DNA of 6,076 nucleotides from an uncultured Eggerthella sp. Lineage in GTDB: Bacteria; Actinomycetota; Coriobacteriia; Coriobacteriales; Eggerthellaceae. A model generated the notes under the pieces. That model was not told the origin of the DNA and did not search any database. It worked only from the letters and a program-made list of their open reading frames with translations. Location: contig CABRGJ010000058.1 in the NCBI GenBank assembly GCA_902470405.1, forward strand, positions 1 to 6,076, read 5' to 3'. Of the stretch, positions 1-4,534 are shown piece by piece (positions within the stretch are counted from its first letter, which is position 1; each line of letters begins with the position of its first letter). The position numbers were made by a program, and so were the translations under genes.

Positions 1-878
1 GGGTGCGCGGCAAGGTATTCTTCTTTCAAGTGCGTCATCTGTACATGCGTGTAGATCTGCGTCGTCGCGATATCGGCGTGCCCGAGCATGTCTTGGATCG
101 AACGCAGGTCAGCCCCGCCTTCAAGAAGATGTGTTGCGAATGAGTGACGAAGCGTATGAGGGTGTAGGTTCTTCACACCGATGCTCATGCCTGCGCGCGT
201 AACGATGCGATGCACGCTCCTTCCACCACGTGCTTTCAAGAAGAGCGCAGCATTCGCAGCAGTCTGCGGATTTTCGAGTTCAGGGCGCACGTCGTTCAGG
301 TATTCGACCATGCGATCGAATGCGATACCTGAGATCGGCACCATGCGCTCCTTGCTTCCTTTGCCGAACACGCGCAAGAACCCTTCGTCGACGAGCATGT
401 GTGAGCGATCGAGATTGACGAGTTCGCTCACGCGCAGCCCGCATCCATACAGCACTTCGAGCATGGTCGCATCGCGTTTGCCAATCGGAGTAGAGGTATC
501 GATCGAATCGAGCAGGGAAGAGATCTGCTCGATAGAGAGAACATCAGGAAGACGCGCAGGCTTTTTGGGGAGAGGGATAGCTTGCGCAGGATCCGTCTCG
601 ACGTATCCTTCACGTAGCGCAAAGCGATGCAGTCCCTTGATCGCGGAAAGCCGCCGTTCGATGGTCGAGACAGCAAAGCCCTCGGCAAGCTGATCCTTCT
701 GGAAAGCGATGATGTCGTCACGCACGGTCTGTGCAAGTTGCGTCTTGTCGCGTTTCTCGAGGAATTCACGATAGAGGGCGAGGTCTTTAGCGTATGCATC
801 GATAGTGAGCGGGGATGCACCGCGTTCGATGGCCAGATAGGCGAAGTATTCTTCGATGAGTTGTTCCATATGGTTCAT
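1..878 (-). CDS. xerD: Tyrosine recombinase XerD (C-terminal few codons off the left edge)
   Basis: This is a site-specific tyrosine recombinase of the XerC/XerD type. In the family it resolves chromosome dimers at dif sites at the septum, working with XerC and FtsK. Reading the minus strand from ATG at 878 gives 292 codons without a stop up to the window edge. The N-terminal SAM-like core-binding domain (about residues 1-85) starts NHMEQLIEEYFAYLAIERG. The catalytic domain carries the full active-site set: Arg149 (GCGLRVSEL), Lys173 (FGKGSKER), His241 and Arg244 (HPHTLRHSFATHLL), His267 (MLGHA) and nucleophile Tyr276 (IYTHV). These lie within a few residues of E. coli XerD R148, K172, H244, R247, H270 and Y279, which supports this start; an in-frame ATG at 869 is the alternative. 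No strong ribosome binding site is visible. The region between the Lys and HxxR motifs is about four residues shorter than in E. coli. It follows mntP by 26 bp on the same strand and is probably co-transcribed. XerD is preferred over XerC by general resemblance only, or it could be a lone XerA/XerH-like enzyme. Confidence 0.93.
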   Translation of the reverse strand, partial: MNHMEQLIEEYFAYLAIERGASPLTIDAYAKDLALYREFLEKRDKTQLAQTVRDDIIAFQKDQLAEGFAVSTIERRLSAIKGLHRFALREGYVETDPAQAIPLPKKPARLPDVLSIEQISSLLDSIDTSTPIGKRDATMLEVLYGCGLRVSELVNLDRSHMLVDEGFLRVFGKGSKERMVPISGIAFDRMVEYLNDVRPELENPQTAANAALFLKARGGRSVHRIVTRAGMSIGVKNLHPHTLRHSFATHLLEGGADLRSIQDMLGHADIATTQIYTHVQMTHLKEEYLAAH

Positions 879-904
879 GGTAGCATGGGCCGGAAAGAAG
901 CCTG

Positions 905-1459
905 TTATCCAAAGAGGGCTTTGAGGCCAATAGCGATGAGCACGAGACCGCCTAGGATGGTCGCCTTGCTGCCCAGCTTCATGCCGAAACGCTTTCCGAT
1001 CAGCAACGCGATGATGCAGCAGATGAAGGTGGTCATGCCGATGATGCTGGAAGCGAGTCCGATATTGAGGGAGAGTGCTGCAAAGCTCACGCCTACTGCG
1101 AGCGCATCGATACTTGTCGCAATGGCCTGGACGAACAGTATGGGAATAGTGATGCAGGACGAGTGCTCTTCAGTGAGCTCGCTTGTTTCATGGAGCGCAT
1201 CCCATAGCATCTTGCCACCAATGAAGCCAAGGATGGCGAAGGTGATAATGCCTGCGTAATTGTCGATGAAAAAGCTGATGAGCGAGCCAGCGAAGAAGCC
1301 GATGAGCGTCATGCCCGCTTGGAATAGACCGAAAAAGACGGGCATGAGGAAGCAGTGGAGCTTATCGCTGCCACGATAAGCGAACGCATTCGATATGGTG
1401 ACCGCAAAGGCATCCATCGAAAGCGCGAGACCGAGAAGAAGTAGTTCGAGCGTATTCAT
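905..1459 (-). CDS. mntP: Putative manganese efflux pump MntP
   Basis: This is an inner-membrane Mn(II) exporter of the MntP (YebN, DUF204) family, which protects cells from excess manganese. The 184-residue product is close to the family's usual length of about 188 and is very hydrophobic, with six likely membrane segments and one hydrophilic loop (about residues 87-102, acidic). The two family repeats are clear: ALSMDAFAVTISNAF near the N-terminus and IATSIDALAVGVSFA in the middle. They place Asp16 and Asp118 exactly where the functionally important aspartates of E. coli MntP lie. The C-terminal KATILGGLVLIAIGLKALF block is also typical. ATG at 1459 is chosen because it aligns residue for residue with E. 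coli MntP as far as Asp16. In-frame upstream starts (ATG 1471, TTG 1486) would add 4 or 9 residues and none has a strong Shine-Dalgarno sequence. xerD follows after 26 bp. The gene diverges from bioY. No yybP-ykoY manganese riboswitch was recognised in the short leader. Confidence 0.92.
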   Translation of the reverse strand: MNTLELLLLGLALSMDAFAVTISNAFAYRGSDKLHCFLMPVFFGLFQAGMTLIGFFAGSLISFFIDNYAGIITFAILGFIGGKMLWDALHETSELTEEHSSCITIPILFVQAIATSIDALAVGVSFAALSLNIGLASSIIGMTTFICCIIALLIGKRFGMKLGSKATILGGLVLIAIGLKALFG

Positions 1460-1501
1460 GAGTGTTCTCATGATAAAGAAATTCAACCGTCTTTCTCAAC
1501 C

Positions 1502-1517
1502 ATTTGTACGAACAAAT
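1502..1517. promoter_or_regulatory. 16-bp palindrome, candidate operator in the mntP leader
   Basis: ATTTGTACGAACAAAT is an inverted repeat with 6-bp arms, a CG centre and one A/A mismatch. It lies between the predicted mntP promoter and the mntP start, where a repressor could block transcription. It resembles neither the BirA operator nor a clear MntR box, so the binding protein is unknown. The palindrome is read directly; the operator role is inferred. Confidence 0.35.
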
Positions 1518-1523
1518 AGGGGA

Positions 1524-1559
1524 CGTGCACGAATTTTCGTATATAAATCTACTATAGTA
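1524..1559. promoter_or_regulatory. Cluster of three short palindromes in the mntP/bioY divergent region
   Basis: Three symmetrical elements are almost contiguous: CGTGCACG (1524-1531, perfect), ACGAATTTTCGT (1529-1540, 5-bp arms around TT) and TACTATAGTA (1550-1559, perfect). On the plus strand the last contains a possible -10 element for bioY (TATAGT, 1553-1558), though no good -35 sits 17 bp upstream. On the minus strand the same bases form the spacer of the predicted mntP promoter. A factor bound here could affect both genes. The symmetry is seen; the function is inferred, and the short AT-rich elements could be partly chance. Confidence 0.3.
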
Positions 1560-1568
1560 AAAGAGCAA
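1540..1568 (-). promoter_or_regulatory. Predicted sigma-70-type promoter for mntP-xerD
   Basis: On the minus strand, TTGCTC (1568-1563) is separated by exactly 17 bases from TATATA (1545-1540), a plausible -35/-10 pair. Transcription would start near 1533, leaving a leader of about 75 nt before the mntP ATG at 1459. Each hexamer matches consensus only partly (4 of 6 for the -10), so this is a prediction from spacing and position. Confidence 0.35.
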
Positions 1569-1601
1569 TGATTAAGGGCTGAACCCATAGGCAGCACAAA
1601 T

Positions 1602-1609
1602 AGAGAGGA
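1602..1609 (+). promoter_or_regulatory. Ribosome binding site that sets the bioY start
   Basis: AGAGAGGA ends immediately before an ATG at 1610 but lies 9 bases before the in-frame ATG at 1619. Only the latter has workable spacing, so bioY most likely begins at 1619 rather than 1610. Confidence 0.6.
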
Positions 1610-1618
1610 ATGCCGTCG

Positions 1619-2199
1619 ATGTCTGAACAAACTGCTATTCACACGAAGTCGCAGAGTCGCTCGGTGGTCTATTGTGCTGCTGCTGTCGCATGCATGGCCG
1701 TTACTGCATGGGTCACTGTTCCGATCGGCCCAGTTCCGCTCTCGCTTGCGCCGCTCGCGGTATTCTTCACGCTCTTTGCGCTCAAGCCGCGCGACGCATT
1801 TATCGCTATCTGCTGCTATGTGGCGCTCGGCGCTATCGGTTTACCGGTGTTCACTGGTTTCCGTGGTGGTCTTGGTGCGTTGCTTGGCCCAACAGGTGGC
1901 TTCATCATCGGTGATATCGTGGGTGCTTTTGTCGCGCTCTCGATCGGCCAACTTCTGACAAGGCGTGCTTCGTTTGTTTCTGACAAGACGCTCTCTTTGT
2001 TCGGAACTTGGAAGCGGGGCTCGTATTCCTTGTCGTGCTCTACCTCTTCGGCTGGTTATGGCTCATGATCTCAGGGAACCTGAGTGCAGGTGCAGCGTTT
2101 CTCGCTGCAGTTGCTCCGTTTATCGTTCCCGACTCTCTCAAGATGGTCTTAGCTATTTTTCTTGCGCAGGCAGTAGGGGCTGCCCGCCGCAAGCTTTGA
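1619..2199 (+). pseudogene. bioY: BioY biotin transporter S component, interrupted by a frameshift
   Basis: BioY is the membrane substrate-binding subunit of ECF-type biotin transporters. Frame 1 from ATG 1619 gives typical BioY sequence: hydrophobic segments, the motif VPIGPVPLSLAPLAVFF, then RGGLGALLGPTGGFIIGDIVG, up to about SFVSDKTLSLF (ending at 2002). Beyond that this frame turns into unrelated residues and stops at 2066-2068. The rest of BioY (LEAGLVFLVVLYLFGWLWLM, then PFIVPDSLKMVLAIFLAQAV) lies in the -1 frame from about 2003 to TGA 2197-2199. That frame has a stop at 1981-1983, so the indel lies between 1984 and about 2008. Adding one base, for example a third G at 2003-2004, would restore an open frame of about 193 residues, the normal family length. 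No slippery heptamer suited to programmed -1 frameshifting is visible. Either the gene is inactive or the assembly has a one-base error. No bioM/bioN genes lie next to it, so a working copy would use a shared ECF energising module. Confidence 0.85.
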
Positions 2200-2241
2200 T
2201 CGGGTGTGCCTGCTCGATCGCGTATGGCGGATTATTTGCTT

Positions 2242-2291
2242 GCGAAAGAGCACGCTTCGTTCGGGATAGGTCTTTCGCGATATTCGCGAAA
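2242..2291. promoter_or_regulatory. Inverted-repeat operator candidate upstream of the LysR-type gene
   Basis: TTTCGCGATATTCGCGAAA (2273-2291) is a perfect inverted repeat with 8-bp arms and a 3-bp centre. A further inverted half-site, GCGAAAGA (2242-2249), is complementary to TCTTTCGC (2271-2278). The repeat ends 26 bp before the regulator's ATG and overlaps a weak possible promoter (TTCGTT 2256-2261, 17 bp, GATATT 2279-2284). That arrangement suits autoregulation. It lacks a T-run, so it is unlikely to be a bioY terminator. It does not match a strict T-N11-A LysR box. The repeat is seen; binding is inferred. Confidence 0.45.
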
Positions 2292-2317
2292 AGGGGTCGT
2301 TTGAAAAAGGGTGTCGT

Positions 2318-3280
2318 ATGAATCTTTCTCAACTCTATTACTTTAGAAAGCTCGCAGAGCTCGAACATTATGGAAAAGCCTCTGAAGAGCTGTTCATCAC
2401 GCAGCCTTCATTGTCGAATTCGATCGGCAATCTCGAAAAGGATCTAGGCGTGCCATTGTTCGAGCGCGTTGGTCGCAATGTGCGCCTTACCTCGTATGGT
2501 GCGGAATTCAATGAGCATGTATGCATCGCACTCTCCGAGATCGATAAGGCGGTCGATCTGATGAAGCTCTATTCGAGCGGTCTTTCTGGTCAGATCCGTA
2601 TTGGTGCGGTCATTTCGGTACAACGTAACTATCTGCCGTTGCTGCTCAGTTCGTTTCGTAATGAATTTGGCGACAACATCGATTTCGATATCCACCAAGA
2701 GACCACGTATGATTGCTTGAAAGGTTTGCTCGATGGCAAGCTTGACGTAGCTTTTTGCGGCATGGTGCTCGATGAGCGCGACATCGTCTATGAACCGGTC
2801 ATCACACAAGGCCTTATCATTGGTGTTTCGGAGCGACACGAGCTCGCTAAGCGTAAGAGCATTACCCTCGAAGAGCTGAGGGATTACAACCTCATGTCCT
2901 ATCGTAAGGAGTCATTCGCATCAACGTTGCTGGATGGACTCTTTAGGAGAGTAGGGCTCACGCCGAAGCAGTCATTCAATGACGAGATCAGCGCGGCCTC
3001 ACTCGTGGTTTCGGAAAGCGACATGGTGGCTATCATGCTCGAAACGCTTGATGACATCGAGACGCGCGGCTTCGTGGGTATTCCGATCGAAGATGCGCCC
3101 AATCCATTTCACACTATCTATATGGCGTATAAAGAAAAGGCATTTCGTAGTTGTGTAACCGATCAGCTCATTGATTTCGCGCGCAAGTTCGCACAGTTCC
3201 CATCAGGGAAGATCGGCTCTTTGGAGGATTATTACCGACGTGAGCAGATCCCCTGCGACGGCTTCGAGCATAGGCGATAG
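2318..3280 (+). CDS. LysR-family transcriptional regulator
   Basis: This encodes a 320-residue cytoplasmic LysR-type regulator, slightly longer than the usual 290-310. The N-terminal winged helix-turn-helix (residues 1-61) is unmistakable: MNLSQLYYFRKLAELEHYG, then ASEELFITQPSLSNSIGNLE with the recognition helix at about 28-39, and LFERVGRNVRLTSYG. A linker helix (about 62-88) precedes the periplasmic-binding-protein-like effector domain, which starts near GQIRIGAVIS (91-100) and extends to about residue 290. A charged tail (SLEDYYRREQIPCDGFEHRR) ends the protein. ATG 2318 is preceded by AAAAAGGG with 6-base spacing, a good ribosome binding site. Family members usually act as tetramers that bind DNA and respond to a small molecule. 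The neighbours suggest it controls the downstream dehydrogenase/CoA-transferase cassette, and the palindrome just upstream suggests self-regulation; both are inference. Unlike many LysR genes it lies in tandem with, not divergent from, its likely target. The effector cannot be predicted. Confidence 0.95.
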   Translation: MNLSQLYYFRKLAELEHYGKASEELFITQPSLSNSIGNLEKDLGVPLFERVGRNVRLTSYGAEFNEHVCIALSEIDKAVDLMKLYSSGLSGQIRIGAVISVQRNYLPLLLSSFRNEFGDNIDFDIHQETTYDCLKGLLDGKLDVAFCGMVLDERDIVYEPVITQGLIIGVSERHELAKRKSITLEELRDYNLMSYRKESFASTLLDGLFRRVGLTPKQSFNDEISAASLVVSESDMVAIMLETLDDIETRGFVGIPIEDAPNPFHTIYMAYKEKAFRSCVTDQLIDFARKFAQFPSGKIGSLEDYYRREQIPCDGFEHRR

Positions 3281-3322
3281 AGCATTTCTCCATTGCAATA
3301 CCATTAATAAAAACTATAGGAG

Positions 3323-3356
3323 TTTGGCCACTGATTCTCCGAGTTTAGTGGTCAAA
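3323..3356 (+). promoter_or_regulatory. Imperfect inverted repeat / stem-loop after the LysR gene
   Basis: TTTGGCCACT (3323-3332) pairs with AGTGGTCAAA (3347-3356) over 10 bp with a single G/T mismatch, around a 14-base loop. The 3' side continues TCCGTATATTTG with no T-run, so it is at best a poor terminator for the LysR gene. It could be a regulator-binding site or an mRNA 3'-end hairpin. Confidence 0.35.
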
Positions 3357-3385
3357 TCCGTATATTTGAGTATCAAAATGAACGC

Positions 3386-3410
3386 ATTCATAGATTCATG
3401 AGTATGAATC
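3386..3410. promoter_or_regulatory. Three ATTCAT half-sites including a perfect 7-bp-arm inverted repeat
   Basis: GATTCAT (3393-3399) and ATGAATC (3404-3410) are perfect inverted arms around GAGT. An extra direct copy, ATTCAT (3386-3391), lies 8 bp upstream of the matching half-site. Repeated half-sites with near-helical spacing are typical of regulator binding regions, so this is a candidate upstream site for the cassette. The spacing does not match a strict LysR T-N11-A box. Confidence 0.35.
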
Positions 3411-3498
3411 ATAATAAAACCTATACCTCCATTCTTATATCATTTACGAAGTCTATCGGTTCTCCAAGCGCGCCTATTGGACGCGTTCATTAATGGAG

Positions 3499-3527
3499 TT
3501 GATAATTGAACAAGACTTACTTATGTA
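3499..3527 (+). promoter_or_regulatory. Possible promoter for the dehydrogenase cassette
   Basis: TTGATA (3499-3504), a good -35 match, is followed after 17 bases by TATGTA (3522-3527), a weak -10 match. A start near 3534 would give a leader of about 125 nt containing the two palindromes at 3565-3595. The weak -10 would fit a promoter that needs an activator, but this is only a prediction. Confidence 0.3.
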
Positions 3528-3564
3528 GTCGGAGGGATTGATTCAGGAACTTCACATCAGCGTC

Positions 3565-3595
3565 ATCCGATCGGATCGTGGTCGATCATCGACCA
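3565..3595. promoter_or_regulatory. Two adjacent perfect palindromes in the cassette leader
   Basis: ATCCGATCGGAT (3565-3576) is a perfect 12-bp palindrome. Two bases later, TGGTCGATCATCGACCA (3579-3595) is a perfect 17-bp inverted repeat with 8-bp arms around one base. They lie 64-94 bp before the dehydrogenase ATG. As DNA they could be tandem operators. As RNA the second would form a 6-bp stem with a 5-nt loop, and GATC/CGATC repeats allow alternative pairings between the two. The symmetry is seen; the role is inferred. Confidence 0.45.
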
Positions 3596-3658
3596 AAGAA
3601 ATGAACAAGGGGAATACGCTGAGCCGAAAGGGACTGAAAAAAGAAAAGGAAGGTAAAC

Positions 3659-4450
3659 ATGGCAAATTGGTTCGCTACAGCTCCAGAGGAGCAACTTGCA
3701 GGCAAGACCGCGATCATCATGGGCGGCGGTTCTGGTATCGGTAAGGCAACTGCAGAGCAGTTCGCAGCTGCTGGCGCAAACATCATGATTTGCGGCGTTC
3801 CCGAGCAGATCTGCCTCGATGCTGCTGAAGAGATTCGCGCAGCTGGCGGTAAGGCCATCGGCATGGTATGCGATGGTACCAAGGCTGATCAAGTACAGGC
3901 TATGATCGATAAGACGCTCGAAGAGTTCGGCGATATCGACATGCTCATTTCCACCGCAGGCATCTCCTTGCCTCGTATGAACGCAATGGAAGCAACCGAA
4001 GCTGATTGGGACAAGATCTTCGCTGTTAACGCTAAGGCGAACTTCTTCCTCGCAACTGCTGTTGCTCGTGTCATGAAGGATAAAGGTCACGGCGGCAAGA
4101 TGGTTCTCATCTCTTCCCAGCGTGGCATCTCTGCTATGGAGAACATTGCTCTCTACAGCATCACCAAGGCAGCTGTCATGGGCATGGTTCGCTCGCTAGC
4201 TGTCGACTTTGCTCCGTATGGCATCACCGTCAACGGCATCGCTCCGGGCTACGTTATGACCCCGATGGTCGAGAAGGTATTCGCTGACAATCCTGCTCAG
4301 CAAGAGTACGTATATAGCCGCACCCCGAACAAGGTCAAGATGGGCTCTCTCGAGGAAATGGCAAACGCTATTTACTTCCTCTGCTCGCCGGTCACTGAAT
4401 ACACCACCGGCCAGACGCTCATTCTCGATGGTGGCTGGTCCATCCAGTAA
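3659..4450 (+). CDS. Short-chain dehydrogenase/reductase (classical SDR)
   Basis: This is a 263-residue cytoplasmic NAD(P)-dependent oxidoreductase of the classical SDR family, close to the usual 250-260 length, interconverting an alcohol and a ketone. The Rossmann cofactor motif is GGGSGIG (22-28), with Met21 where Thr is usual. Asp72 (CDG) lies at the adenine pocket. STAGI (98-102) replaces the usual NNAG. The catalytic tetrad is Asn124 (VNAKAN), Ser153 (ISSQRG), Tyr166 and Lys170 (YSITK), followed by GITVNGIAPGYVMTPM and the C-terminal TGQTLILDGGW. After the second beta strand (MICG) neither a clear Asp nor Arg is visible, so NAD versus NADP cannot be called. AAGGAAGG lies 5-12 bases before ATG 3659. 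The nearest general resemblances are FabG-like and gluconate-5-dehydrogenase-like enzymes, but the cassette context argues for a catabolic substrate rather than fatty acid synthesis. C-ending codons dominate, suggesting high expression. It is probably transcribed with the downstream alcohol dehydrogenase gene, past an intervening hairpin. Confidence 0.93.
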   Translation: MANWFATAPEEQLAGKTAIIMGGGSGIGKATAEQFAAAGANIMICGVPEQICLDAAEEIRAAGGKAIGMVCDGTKADQVQAMIDKTLEEFGDIDMLISTAGISLPRMNAMEATEADWDKIFAVNAKANFFLATAVARVMKDKGHGGKMVLISSQRGISAMENIALYSITKAAVMGMVRSLAVDFAPYGITVNGIAPGYVMTPMVEKVFADNPAQQEYVYSRTPNKVKMGSLEEMANAIYFLCSPVTEYTTGQTLILDGGWSIQ

Positions 4451-4462
4451 AGCGTTTTCTCC

Positions 4463-4497
4463 GTGCAGCCGCTTGAATGTGGCTGCACATTTCTTTC
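4463..4497 (+). terminator. Intercistronic hairpin, possible weak terminator
   Basis: GTGCAGCC (4463-4470) pairs perfectly with GGCTGCAC (4481-4488); a G-U and a C-G pair can extend the stem to 10 bp with a 6-nt loop. The following ATTTCTTTCTT is T-rich but interrupted. It starts 13 bp after the SDR stop and lies 46 bp before the next start. It could be a leaky intrinsic terminator, or a hairpin protecting the 3' end of the SDR message so that it is expressed above the next gene. Confidence 0.55.
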
Positions 4498-4534
4498 TTC
4501 CACTTTTTCTCATACCTATTGAAAGGGGTACTAC

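Larger units (their letters stand above)
3281..3658. other. Non-coding AT-rich regulatory gap before the dehydrogenase cassette
   Basis: No convincing gene was found on either strand in these 378 bases. The first 260 bases are distinctly more AT-rich than the flanking genes. In order the gap holds an imperfect hairpin (3323-3356), a set of ATTCAT half-sites (3386-3410), a possible promoter (3499-3527), two adjacent palindromes (3565-3595), and a purine-rich stretch leading into the Shine-Dalgarno sequence AAGGAAGG before the ATG at 3659. I could not recognise a known riboswitch class. The length and symmetry suggest control of the downstream cassette. Confidence 0.6.

Noticed and set aside
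428..820. A 130-codon minus-strand open frame inside xerD
   Set aside because: Same strand as xerD but a different frame; the xerD frame carries all the recombinase motifs, whereas this one is Arg/Ser-rich and featureless.
627..1259. A 210-codon plus-strand open frame across xerD and mntP
   Set aside because: Antisense to two well-identified genes, with no ribosome binding site or domain of its own.
1460..1600. yybP-ykoY manganese riboswitch upstream of mntP
   Set aside because: The predicted leader is only about 75 nt and I could not find the conserved loops of that class.
1991..2010. Programmed -1 frameshift in bioY
   Set aside because: No X-XXY-YYZ heptamer occurs in the right frame and no such mechanism is known to me for BioY; a simple indel explains it.
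2273..2291. Inverted repeat after bioY considered as an intrinsic terminator
   Set aside because: Neither strand has a T-run after the stem; the plus side continues with AGGGG. An operator is a better reading.
3314..3412. 32-codon minus-strand ORF after a GGAGG in the AT-rich gap
   Set aside because: The GGAGG is 13 bases from the ATG, the ORF is built largely from the inverted repeats there, and its length is expected by chance. Conservation in relatives would be needed to revive it.
3301..3496. CCATTAAT (3301-3308) and ATTAATGG (3489-3496) as ends of a small mobile element
   Set aside because: Eight AT-rich bases in inverted orientation 180 bp apart are expected by chance in such a region, and no flanking target duplication was seen.
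3538..3744. Possible leader ORF starting with TTG after GGAGGG
   Set aside because: The Shine-Dalgarno-like GGAGGG lies almost against the TTG, and the frame runs 86 bases into the SDR gene out of frame with a low-complexity basic product.
3563..4090. A 175-codon minus-strand open frame opposite the SDR start
   Set aside because: It runs through the leader palindromes and the SDR cofactor domain; Cys- and Ser-rich composition with no known domain.
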